Assembly: GCA_016715075.1 (NCBI GenBank)
Contig: JADKBK010000014.1
Location: 1-64,000, forward strand
Direction of reading: 5' to 3'
DNA: 64,000 nucleotides
Source: Bacteroidales bacterium
Lineage (GTDB): Bacteria > Bacteroidota > Bacteroidia > Bacteroidales > VadinHA17
The position numbers were made by a program, and so were the translations under genes. Below are positions 53,881-62,025 of the stretch, piece after piece. Under the pieces are notes generated by a model. It did no database searches and was not told the origin of the DNA. It saw only the letters and a list, made by a program, of their open reading frames with translations. Positions within the stretch are counted from its first letter, which is position 1. Each line of letters begins with the position of its first letter.

Positions 53881-56838
53881 TTATTTCAGTATGGAATCAT
53901 ATACTGACTGGAGAATCTCCGTTCTTATGTTCATATCGGACAAGATGTTATTATTTCTTGTCGGATAGACCCTGTTACAGAGGAAAACATATGTGATTTC
54001 ATATTCCGGATCGATCCATACAAATGTTCCTGTATAACCTGAATGTCCAAAACTTGAAGGAGAAGCTCCTTTTGTCGGATAAGTTTCACTCTGAGGAAGT
54101 TCAGCATTATTCAAGAGTGGTTTATCAAATCCAAGAGCCCTGCGGTTATTGTTCTCCGGGAACTGGACCCTTGTGTACTCTTTCAATACATCTCTTCCAA
54201 TGATCTGTTCTCCTCCGTATTCTCCCATCTTGCGATAAAGTTCCATCAGCTTCATAAGATCATTTGCCGTGGCAAAGAGGCCGGCGTGTCCGGAAATGCC
54301 TCCAAGCATTGAGGCTGTTTCATCGTGCACTGTTCCAATTAGTTGTTGCTTTCTGAACAGTGAATCGTATTCGGTTGGAATGATCCTGGTAAGAGGGTAT
54401 TTCTGATCAGGATTGAAAACTATATCATATGCCCCGATCTTCCTGTATATTTTTTCGGTGACATATTCATTCCATTTCCTGCCGGATAATCTTTCAATAA
54501 TTTCAGGCGTAATGATAAATGTAAGGTCCGAATAGACATATTTCTTTTCACCTAAAGGACTCTTCTTAATTTCAGAAAGCATTTTCTTCCTGTAATTTTT
54601 ATTTATATAAAGGCCACGGGCAACCTCCAAAGGATACCTGGCAGAATACTCATGGCTGTAGATTCTTCTTTTGTATTTTTCATCCTTTTTCAGAGTCTCT
54701 TTCCAGAACATTATAAAAGGAGTTAAACCGGCCTGGTGAGTAAATATGTCCTTTAAAGGAATATCAGCCTTATTGGAATTTTTCAGATATGGGAGATAAT
54801 ATCCAAGTGTTTTATCCGGCGAAAATTTTCCTTCGGTATTCAGCAGCATAAATCCCGGGAGGGAGGCGGAAATCTTGGTAACGGAGGCAAGATCAAACAG
54901 ATCCGCTTCGGTAACAGGAGTCCTGTTGTCATATGTCTGGTAGCCATAACATTTAGAGAATACCACTATCCCTTTGCGTGCAACCATTACTTCGCAGCCG
55001 GGGTAAGCTTTTGCGTTCAATCCAGCCATGGCAATCGAATCTATTTTTCTCCCCAGAATTTCAGAAGACAAACCAGCATTTTCAGCTAAGCCGAATTTCA
55101 ATCTCTGATCGCCAGGAGTAATTATCCCAAAGTCATACGGCCACTTTTCATTTATTGTCACAGGAAGCGCTCCCCTGGCGCCGATCCCCCCGAATATCAG
55201 CTGGGCCGAAAGATCCTGGGTGTAAGTATTATCCTGATAAGCAAGCACAAGGCCATCGGCATTTTCCAGCGACCTGATCTTTGCGATGCCATAAGGATTT
55301 CCAAACCAGGTAATAATAGTTTTATTATTTGCGATCAGTTTATCAAGAAACTGAACCAGTCCGGGCTTAATTCCAAATTCCATATAGGGACGCTGATCAA
55401 GATCAAACACCCCGGCAATAATCAGGTCATATCCGGTGAGTTTCTTAAACAGTGTATCACATGCAGGACCATCTGAAGCATTTATGTTGAAATGGTCAGC
55501 AGGATGATATTTTGCCAGTCTTTCCTGGTATCTGCAAGTTTTGCCCTTGCCTATGGCTATTGTTGCGATCCTGACAGTATTCAGGTCCTTAACAGGAAGA
55601 ATGTTATTGTTGTTATTCAATACAGTTAAGGCATTTGCATAGAGATCGCTTATAAGCGCTTTATTTGCAGCGGAGGATAAATCATTCTCTATATTCTCTT
55701 GTTTGACAGGTTGAATACGGTTTAGTCCTGACCAGTATTTAAGTGCAAGTATCTTTCTGCATTTGAGTGCAATATCTTCATTGGTCAGTTTTCCGGAGAC
55801 GATAAATGCTTTGGTCTCTCTGATAGCCGCTTCAACATCCAGAACATATTCAATGACATCATTACCTGCTGCAAGCGCTCTTGCATCTGCCTCACCGTTC
55901 CTGAAGTATTTTGTAACACCTTTCATATTCATTGCATCGGTAATAACCAGCCCCCGGAATCCAAGCTGCTTTTTAAGAAGATCGTTAATTATTATGGGAG
56001 ATAGTGTTGAGGGCAGCCCGGTTGTCGAATCGAGCGATGGAAGATTCAGATGTGCAGTCATAATACTTCCTGTTCCCGCCTGAATCATTTTTGTGAAAGG
56101 GTATAACTCAATACTGTCGAGTCTTGCCCTGCTGTGCGGGATAACAGGCAGTTCATTGTGGGAGTCTGCATTTGTATCGCCATGACCCGGGAAATGTTTT
56201 CCTGTAGCTGTAACTCCTTTATTCTGCATTCCACGCATATACATTATTGCTTTTGCTGCTACCTCATCCCTGTTCTCACCAAATGATCTGTAGTTTATTA
56301 CAGGATTTTTCGGATTGATATTGATGTCGGCCACCGGTGCAAGATTGACATGCATTCCAAGTCTGTTGAACTGACCGGCCACGGCTTCACCCAATCTGTA
56401 TATCAGTGAATCATTTTTAATCGCACCAAGAGTCATCTGGTATGGGAATTTATCAACATTTTCAAGCCTCATGCCCGTACCCCATTCGGCATCCATAGCT
56501 ATCAGCAGGGGCACTCTCGAAATCTTCTGATAATAATTAGTCAGCTCAGCCTGTTTCCCTGCCGTACCCTGGAAGAATATAATACCTCCTATTCCATATT
56601 TAACAATGATATCCCTTACTTCTACCTCATGTTCTATGGTCTCATTGGACCAGCCTGCTATCCATATTGTCTGGGCAATCTGCTGATCGACAGTAAGCGA
56701 TTTAAGAACAGAATCGACCCATGGATGGTTGAGATACTTTATAAAGGGGGGATCAGTTTGCTGTGCATCTATTCTGAAGGAAATCAGTAATATAGTTGTC
56801 AGAAGAAGCAATGAACCGGAGAGTCTTTTAAAATTCAT
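53881..56838 (-). CDS. GH3 (NagZ-like) beta-N-acetylglucosaminidase fused to a class C beta-lactamase-like domain
   Basis: 985 residues. A signal peptide at 1-25 is followed by a GH3 barrel. TGKHFPGHGDTNADSH near residue 215 is the NagZ motif, whose His-Asp act as the catalytic dyad, and VITDAMNMKGV lies near 310. A GH3 C-terminal domain extends to about 580. A serine-hydrolase domain then carries SVTK (nucleophile Ser, near 650), YSD (near 770) and a late HSGYTGTF in the place of the KTG-like box. NagZ-type enzymes split GlcNAc-anhydroMurNAc; the second domain may act on muropeptides. The plus-strand genes just across encode NagX-, AmgK- and MurU-like proteins, supporting a wall-recycling role. 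Confidence 0.9.
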   Translation of the reverse strand: MNFKRLSGSLLLLTTILLISFRIDAQQTDPPFIKYLNHPWVDSVLKSLTVDQQIAQTIWIAGWSNETIEHEVEVRDIIVKYGIGGIIFFQGTAGKQAELTNYYQKISRVPLLIAMDAEWGTGMRLENVDKFPYQMTLGAIKNDSLIYRLGEAVAGQFNRLGMHVNLAPVADININPKNPVINYRSFGENRDEVAAKAIMYMRGMQNKGVTATGKHFPGHGDTNADSHNELPVIPHSRARLDSIELYPFTKMIQAGTGSIMTAHLNLPSLDSTTGLPSTLSPIIINDLLKKQLGFRGLVITDAMNMKGVTKYFRNGEADARALAAGNDVIEYVLDVEAAIRETKAFIVSGKLTNEDIALKCRKILALKYWSGLNRIQPVKQENIENDLSSAANKALISDLYANALTVLNNNNNILPVKDLNTVRIATIAIGKGKTCRYQERLAKYHPADHFNINASDGPACDTLFKKLTGYDLIIAGVFDLDQRPYMEFGIKPGLVQFLDKLIANNKTIITWFGNPYGIAKIRSLENADGLVLAYQDNTYTQDLSAQLIFGGIGARGALPVTINEKWPYDFGIITPGDQRLKFGLAENAGLSSEILGRKIDSIAMAGLNAKAYPGCEVMVARKGIVVFSKCYGYQTYDNRTPVTEADLFDLASVTKISASLPGFMLLNTEGKFSPDKTLGYYLPYLKNSNKADIPLKDIFTHQAGLTPFIMFWKETLKKDEKYKRRIYSHEYSARYPLEVARGLYINKNYRKKMLSEIKKSPLGEKKYVYSDLTFIITPEIIERLSGRKWNEYVTEKIYRKIGAYDIVFNPDQKYPLTRIIPTEYDSLFRKQQLIGTVHDETASMLGGISGHAGLFATANDLMKLMELYRKMGEYGGEQIIGRDVLKEYTRVQFPENNNRRALGFDKPLLNNAELPQSETYPTKGASPSSFGHSGYTGTFVWIDPEYEITYVFLCNRVYPTRNNNILSDMNIRTEILQSVYDSILK

Positions 56839-56989
56839 ATTCAGGATTTTTCAGGTCGTTATTCAAAATGGAAGGAATAATCTCAAAAGTAGCACATTTT
56901 AACAATGACAGATATCATACTGATAAAATTCCTGTCACTTTACAAATCACATTAATTATTACTTTTACGGGGAAAAAATTTGGTGATAT

Positions 56990-58162
56990 ATGGCAAAAAG
57001 CAGCAGCAGACTTGTCTCTCTCGATATCTTCAGGGGTATGACAATTGCTTTTATGATTATTGTTAATACTCCGGGCAGCTGGAAATATGTTTATGCCCCT
57101 CTGAGACATGCCGAATGGCACGGTTGTACTCCGACTGACCTTGTTTTTCCGTTTTTTCTTTTTATCGTAGGTGTTTCTACATACTACTCTTTGAAAAAAT
57201 ATGGCAATGTGATTAATGGCAATTCACTTTTCAGGATATTCCGCAGAATGGTGGCTATTTTTGCAATAGGACTTCTGCTTACTATTTTCCCGAATTTTGT
57301 AAGAGACTATTCAACACTCAGAATCATGGGAGTTTTGCAGAGGATTGCCATCGCCTATGGTATCGGTGCAACTATTTGTCTTGCAGTAAGAAAGGAGTAT
57401 CTTTGGATAGTCGTCGCTATTGTTCTGCTACTATACTGGGCCCTGCTGGCATTTTTCGGAGGGGCTGATCCTTACAGCCTGAATGATAATTTTGCCCTGA
57501 AAGCTGATCTGGCAATTCTGGGCAAAAATCATATGTACAAAGGATTTGGAATACCATTTGAACCGGAAGGATTGCTGAGCACAATTCCGGCCATTTGCAC
57601 TGTGATAATAGGATACTTCATCGGAGATGTTGTTTCCAGGGGATCAGCAAGCGGCAAAACTGTACTCAAACTCCTTGTCATAGGTGCTGGTGCAACCGGA
57701 CTCGGATATCTGTGGGGTATGGTTTTTCCGATCAATAAAGCTTTATGGACAAGTTCATATGTTCTGTATACAGCTGGTCTTGCAACTGTAGTTTTATCAG
57801 TTATCTATCTTATAGCAGATGTACTGAAATTTCAAATATGGGGCACTTTCTTCGTGGTTTTTGGAACCAATGCCCTCTTTACATTCGCTCTTGCAGGGAT
57901 CTGGACAAAAATGATGCTCTATGTTATAAAGATCCGGTCGGGTGGGGCAAATGTAAGTTTTTACACATGGTTCTATGAAAAGGTGTGTGTTCCTGTTGCA
58001 GGAAACCTGAATGGAAGCCTTATGTTTGCTGTGATCCAGGTACTCGTACTCTGGATTGTGGCGCTGCTTCTGTACAATAGGAAAATTATGATCGCCGGGC
58101 GCCTCGCATGCCGGATAGAGTTGCTTCGGCGCTTCGCGCCTCGCAATGACCGAATATTCTAA
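56990..58162 (+). CDS. NagX-like / DUF5009 acyltransferase-family membrane protein
   Basis: 390 residues with about ten membrane segments. LVSLDIFRGMTIAFMIIVN at the N-terminus and TPTDLVFPFFLFIVGVS are the signature of the heparan-alpha-glucosaminide N-acetyltransferase/NagX group (COG4299). Bacterial NagX proteins have been proposed to move or acetylate amino sugars across the inner membrane; the activity here is not shown. The last about 20 residues (IAGRLACRIELLRRFAPRNDRIF) are encoded by a palindromic repeat and are not part of the family, so the original stop was probably near 58090. It is the first gene of the run to the kinase and nucleotidyltransferase. Confidence 0.82.
   Translation: MAKSSSRLVSLDIFRGMTIAFMIIVNTPGSWKYVYAPLRHAEWHGCTPTDLVFPFFLFIVGVSTYYSLKKYGNVINGNSLFRIFRRMVAIFAIGLLLTIFPNFVRDYSTLRIMGVLQRIAIAYGIGATICLAVRKEYLWIVVAIVLLLYWALLAFFGGADPYSLNDNFALKADLAILGKNHMYKGFGIPFEPEGLLSTIPAICTVIIGYFIGDVVSRGSASGKTVLKLLVIGAGATGLGYLWGMVFPINKALWTSSYVLYTAGLATVVLSVIYLIADVLKFQIWGTFFVVFGTNALFTFALAGIWTKMMLYVIKIRSGGANVSFYTWFYEKVCVPVAGNLNGSLMFAVIQVLVLWIVALLLYNRKIMIAGRLACRIELLRRFAPRNDRIF
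58093..58150. repeat. Palindromic REP-like element inside the NagX-like 3' end
   Basis: GC-rich nested inverted repeats (GCCGGGCGCC...ATGCCGG and GCTTCGGCGCTTCGCGCC), ending in CTCGCAATGACC. The tail GCTTCG...CGCAATGAC resembles short palindromic repeats dispersed in many bacterial genomes. Base composition contrasts with the AT-rich flanks. Confidence 0.6.
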
Positions 58163-58207
58163 CAGATTTTGGATATAGGCTTATTAGGAATAAAAATATA
58201 GGTTTGA

Positions 58208-58663
58208 ATGAGTGAAATAGAGGAAGTATCAAAAGGGTACAAGGAATTATATGGTAATTCTGATTTTGAAATAGTTGCTTTGCCAAAATCAGGATCCGAC
58301 AGGAAATATTTCAGGATCAAATCAGGGAAAAAAAGCGTTATCGGGGCATATAATTCCAATTTTGAAGAAAATGAAGCATTTATAGGATTTACTCATCATT
58401 TTATTTCCAAGGGACTTCCGGTACCTGATATATTCGGGTATCTCCCTGAGAGCAATGTCTATTTTCTCAGGGATCTTGGGGATCTCAATCTTTTTACCTG
58501 GCTTCAGGCCAGGCATGATGTGAACGGTTTTGATTCAGAGGCCGAAGGTATATATCAAAAAATACTTGACACTCTGATCCGTTTTCAGATAAACGGAATT
58601 GATGGCCTGAATCTGGATCTCTGTTATCCCCACAGAAGCTTCGACAGGCAATCAATGATGTAG
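58208..58663 (+). CDS. AmgK-like sugar kinase / phosphotransferase, N-terminal part (in-frame TAG)
   Basis: N-terminal lobe of an aminoglycoside-phosphotransferase-fold kinase. SGSDRKYFRIKSGKKSVIGAY is the nucleotide-binding region, and NVYFLRDLGDLNLFTWL the hinge. It ends at SMM followed by TAG (58661-58663), then DMNYFKY in the same frame. Relatives read S-M-x-W-D-x-NYFKY, so the stop replaces an expected Trp (TGG to TAG). The combined protein is about 346 residues, matching AmgK (MurNAc/GlcNAc 1-kinase), the partner of MurU. Substrate by analogy and context only. Confidence 0.78.
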   Translation: MSEIEEVSKGYKELYGNSDFEIVALPKSGSDRKYFRIKSGKKSVIGAYNSNFEENEAFIGFTHHFISKGLPVPDIFGYLPESNVYFLRDLGDLNLFTWLQARHDVNGFDSEAEGIYQKILDTLIRFQINGIDGLNLDLCYPHRSFDRQSMM

Positions 58664-58666
58664 GAT

Positions 58667-59248
58667 ATGAATTATTTCAAGTATATGCTGCTTAAACTAC
58701 TGGCAGTACCTTTCAATGAGAGGAGGCTGGAGCATGACTTTGAAAAGCTTGCAGATTTTCTGCTGGAGCCGGGACAGGATTTCTTCCTTTACAGGGATTT
58801 TCAGTCGGCTAATGTAATGCTGGTGGATGGTGACCCCTGGTTCATTGATTATCAGGGTGGGAGGAAGGGCGCACCTCAGTATGATGTGGCTTCGCTTCTT
58901 TATGATGCCAAAGCACATGTACCGGAAGAGTCGCGCCAGCGTCTGCTTGAGTACTATATTGAGAGATTCTGCTCAGTATCCGGAGAGAAAAAAGAGGAAT
59001 TCACAGGCTATTTTACCGGCTTCAGCATGATAAGATTAATGCAGGCGCTGGGAGCGTTTGGTTTCAGAGGCTTGTATGAGAGAAAACCGACATTTACCGG
59101 AAGCATTGTCCCGGCTGTCATTCTTCTTATACAGCTCATTGATTCGGGGAAGCTTCCTGTATCGCTTCCTGAATTGACCCAGACTGCCAGGGCTATACCA
59201 GGTGTTCAGATTTATAAAGATCTGGAACTTGAAAAGAAAACGGATTAG
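58667..59248 (+). CDS. AmgK-like sugar kinase / phosphotransferase, catalytic C-terminal part
   Basis: 193 residues in the same frame as the preceding fragment, one codon after the TAG. DFFLYRDFQSANVMLVDGDPWFIDYQGG contains the catalytic loop (RDFQSANVM, the counterpart of HGDLHxxN) and the metal-binding Asp of the DFG-like FIDYQGG. GAPQYDVASLLYDAK is the following conserved helix. With the N-terminal part it forms a complete kinase. It is followed 123 bases later by the MurU-like gene, and that spacer holds no gene. Confidence 0.82.
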   Translation: MNYFKYMLLKLLAVPFNERRLEHDFEKLADFLLEPGQDFFLYRDFQSANVMLVDGDPWFIDYQGGRKGAPQYDVASLLYDAKAHVPEESRQRLLEYYIERFCSVSGEKKEEFTGYFTGFSMIRLMQALGAFGFRGLYERKPTFTGSIVPAVILLIQLIDSGKLPVSLPELTQTARAIPGVQIYKDLELEKKTD

Positions 59249-59371
59249 AAAAAGTGACATGTAGCAAAAGCCATTTTACCACCGAGTTCCATGGAGTAAC
59301 ACGGGGTAAGACCAAAGAGAAATTTTGATAACTTCATTGAACTCCGCGAACTTTAGCTTAAATAAGGAAAA

Positions 59372-59647
59372 ATGAAAGCAATGATATTTGCTGCCGGCCT
59401 CGGAAAACGGCTTGGCAATATAACACAGTCTATTCCAAAGGCACTTGTTGAAATCAATGGAAAGAGTGCACTTCATCTGGCTGTTGAGAGATGTTCCGGT
59501 TATGGATTCGACGATATTATAATTAACGTCCACCACTTTGCCGATATGGTTGAGGATGAAGTATTACGGCTGAATGGGATGGGCTTTCATATTTCGGTTT
59601 CCGATGAAAGAGACGGACTTCTCGAGAATGGGAAGGGGCCTCTATAA
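59372..59647 (+). CDS. MurU-like nucleotidyltransferase, N-terminal fragment (frameshifted)
   Basis: MKAMIFAAGLGKRLGNITQSIPKALVEING is the nucleotide-sugar pyrophosphorylase signature (GxGxR and the following PK), and DIIINVHHFAD the next strand. The frame fails at the GGG of 59630-59632: with one G fewer the protein runs LLENGRGLYKARKFF into the next fragment. MurU converts MurNAc-1-phosphate to UDP-MurNAc; the adjacent AmgK-like kinase would supply the sugar-1-phosphate. Function by similarity and context. Confidence 0.82.
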   Translation: MKAMIFAAGLGKRLGNITQSIPKALVEINGKSALHLAVERCSGYGFDDIIINVHHFADMVEDEVLRLNGMGFHISVSDERDGLLENGKGPL

Positions 59648-60263
59648 GGCCAGAAAATTCTTTGATAATAGTCCATTCCTGCTTTACAATGTTGATATTA
59701 TCTCTGATCTTGATCTTTCTGCTCTTTACAGACTTCATATTGAAAAGAAGGGACTGGCAACACTGGCAGTAAGAAACCGACCCGGAAAGCGATTCCTGTT
59801 AATCGATAATAACGGGCAGCTGAGGGGCTGGAGAAATGTTTCGACAGGAGAGGAGATCCTTGCAGGCGTTACAGGCGACGGATTGACAGAAATAGCATTT
59901 TCAAGTATGCATATAGCTGATCCCGCCATCTTTAATTTTATGAGTGAGGGCATCTATTCAATGATAGATTTATATCTCAGACTCGCCACAGATAACAAAA
60001 TATTCACCCTGAAGCATGATGAAGGTTACTGGGTAGATGTCGGCACGCCGGAAAGCCTTGAGTTGGTCAGAAAACTGCTGGGTTCTGGGTTCTGGGTTCT
60101 GGGTTCTAGGTTCTGGGTTCTAGGTTCTGGGTTCTGGGTTCTGGGTTCTGGGTTCTGGGTTCAAGGTTCAAGGTTCAAGGTTCAAGGTATTGACTACCCA
60201 GCACCTAGCACCCAGTACCCAGTACCCAGTACCCAGTACCCAGTACCCAGCACCCAGCTATAG
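59574..60263 (+). CDS. MurU-like nucleotidyltransferase, C-terminal fragment with repeat-encoded tail
   Basis: The genuine frame begins after 59632 (GLYKARKFFDNSPFLLYNVDIISDLDL, with the metal-binding NVD). It continues to GYWVDVGTPESLELVRKLL near 60078, where the family ends after some 235 residues in total. From 60081 the ORF is carried through heptamer arrays and reads FWVLGSG repeats, then YPVPSTQ repeats, for about 60 residues. The original stop has probably been lost to the array. The tail overlaps the trkH stop by six bases. Confidence 0.8.
   Translation: MGWAFIFRFPMKETDFSRMGRGLYKARKFFDNSPFLLYNVDIISDLDLSALYRLHIEKKGLATLAVRNRPGKRFLLIDNNGQLRGWRNVSTGEEILAGVTGDGLTEIAFSSMHIADPAIFNFMSEGIYSMIDLYLRLATDNKIFTLKHDEGYWVDVGTPESLELVRKLLGSGFWVLGSRFWVLGSGFWVLGSGFWVQGSRFKVQGIDYPAPSTQYPVPSTQYPVPSTQL
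60081..60258. repeat. Paired heptamer arrays: 15 GGTTCTG-type units then 9 ACCCAGT-type units
   Basis: 60081-60185 holds 15 uninterrupted seven-base units (GGTTCTG, two GGTTCTA, four GGTTCAA). 60196-60258 holds nine ACCCAGT/ACCCAGC units. The C-rich array is roughly complementary to a GGGT-containing variant of the first, so the two could fold back. Five GGG runs separated by TTCT (60129-60159) form a canonical G-quadruplex pattern. Confidence 0.9.
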
Positions 60264-61703
60264 CTTCCAGAATGTTCTGGTAAAGATCGTGAAGACAGTT
60301 ATAATCTCCAGCCTGCCTATTATCATAAGCAGACTAAGGATCACCTTGCTGAATTCAGGAATCATGGCAAAACTACCAGATGGACCTACAGTTCCAAGTC
60401 CCGGACCAATTGCAGCCATACAGCTTGCAACCGAACTTGAAGCTGTAACGAGGTCAACACCGTTTAGTACCACTATTAATGTACCTATAATAAATAGGAA
60501 GAGATACAGAACAACAAATGACAAAATGGATGTATTTGTATTTTCAGTTAAGACCTTTCCGTTTAATCTTATGAAAGAGACAGATTTGGGATGATTGAGT
60601 TTAATGAATACATTCCTTATATTCTTGATCACAATTAAGTGCCGGGCCATTTTTATACCTCCGCTTGTTGATCCGGTACTTCCGCCTGCAAACATTAAAA
60701 GGAATATTAAAAGAATAGAAGAAAGGGGCCAGAGTATATAATCAGCAGAAGAGTATCCTGTACAGGTCAGTATTGATATTACCTGAAAAAACCCTTCACG
60801 GAATGATTCTTCGAATGTCCGGGTTGAATTGACAACCAGTGTGATTGTAGCTATTGAACCTGCAAGTATTGCAACTGCAATATAGAACCATAGCTCTTCG
60901 TTCTGCCTGATTTTTTTGAAATTAAGCTTTACAAGGAAATAGTAGATAACCTGGCTGATACCGGCAAGAAACATGAATATCAGGATTATATATTGTGTAT
61001 ATGAGGAATATGACATTATGCTGTCATTCTTTGTAGAAAAGCCTCCTGTTGCTACTGTTCCGAAAGAGTGGCAGATACTGTCAAAAAGTGTCATATCACC
61101 GAAGTTGAGAAGAATTATCTCAGCAAGGGTTAATCCAAGATAGATAAAGAGTACCCTGAAGCCTATTGCCTTTGTCTTCGGGTGAATTTTCTCCTTCATC
61201 GAAGATTCAAGACTGAAGAGATGATAGCCAGTTACTCTCAGGGAGGGAAGGATGACAATGACGAGAACAATAATTCCTATTCCTCCAAACCAGTGTGTCA
61301 GACTCCTCCAGAAGAGTATTGAATACGGAAGATTTTCCACATCCCTGATTACAGATGAACCAGTGGTGGTGAAACCTGAGGTTGCTTCAAAAAAAGCATC
61401 AATAAAAGAAGGAATTGTGTCGCTGATCAGATAAGGGAGAGTTCCAAAAGCCGAAAAGACAAGCCAGGACAATACCACAGCCAGATATCCATCCCTGTTG
61501 CTGAATTTATCAGGATCAGATTTTCTCCCTGCAATAAATAAGATTCCTGACAGAGACAAGGTTATTGCTGCTGAAAATATGAATGGAAGCAGAGACTCTT
61601 TATATATCAATGAAACCGGCAGGCAAAAAAGGAAAGCGAATGTCTCGATAAGTAGTATCCTGCTTAAGATCCTTAAAATCAACAATGGATTAATCAGCTT
61701 CAT
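60258..61703 (-). CDS. trkH: TrkH family potassium uptake protein
   Basis: 481 residues from ATG 61703. The longer frame needs a TTG at 61730, which lies inside the promoter motif. There are about ten membrane segments with the four pore loops of the family: FFEATSGFTTTGSSV, HSFGTVATGGFSTKN, SILTCTGYSS and SSVASCMAAIGPGLG. The first carries TTTGSS and the others the equivalent TGG/TGY/GPG filters. It is the K+-translocating subunit in the inner membrane and normally pairs with cytoplasmic TrkA/KtrA, which is not in this window. The stop codon lies at the edge of a heptamer array. Confidence 0.92.
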   Translation of the reverse strand: MKLINPLLILRILSRILLIETFAFLFCLPVSLIYKESLLPFIFSAAITLSLSGILFIAGRKSDPDKFSNRDGYLAVVLSWLVFSAFGTLPYLISDTIPSFIDAFFEATSGFTTTGSSVIRDVENLPYSILFWRSLTHWFGGIGIIVLVIVILPSLRVTGYHLFSLESSMKEKIHPKTKAIGFRVLFIYLGLTLAEIILLNFGDMTLFDSICHSFGTVATGGFSTKNDSIMSYSSYTQYIILIFMFLAGISQVIYYFLVKLNFKKIRQNEELWFYIAVAILAGSIATITLVVNSTRTFEESFREGFFQVISILTCTGYSSADYILWPLSSILLIFLLMFAGGSTGSTSGGIKMARHLIVIKNIRNVFIKLNHPKSVSFIRLNGKVLTENTNTSILSFVVLYLFLFIIGTLIVVLNGVDLVTASSSVASCMAAIGPGLGTVGPSGSFAMIPEFSKVILSLLMIIGRLEIITVFTIFTRTFWKL

Positions 61704-61727
61704 ATTAGGGCTACAGGAATTTGGATA

Positions 61728-61735
61728 CAAATATA
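61728..61735 (-). promoter_or_regulatory. Candidate -7 promoter element for trkH
   Basis: TATATTTG on the minus strand matches TAnnTTTG, 24 bases before the ATG at 61703. It supports that start over the upstream TTG. Confidence 0.5.
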
Positions 61736-62025
61736 CACAGAAATAAATTTGTCCGGCCAGAACCGGATTGTTTCATCCATACCTGGTCATTTTAAACTGT
61801 TAAAAGAGATGATTATGCAACAATATAGCAGTATTTAATATTATATTTGAACAGGTTTTATTTTCAAACAGATTTATGTTCAGGAACTTAATATTTCATT
61901 TTTCTATACATTCATTTCATTGATTTTCAAAGAGTCTTATAATTTGAACTGTAGTAATTTGTAAATGATTGAATGAAATCCGTTATTGAACAGAAGTCTG
62001 AATAATTAATAAAAAATATTTTCAC

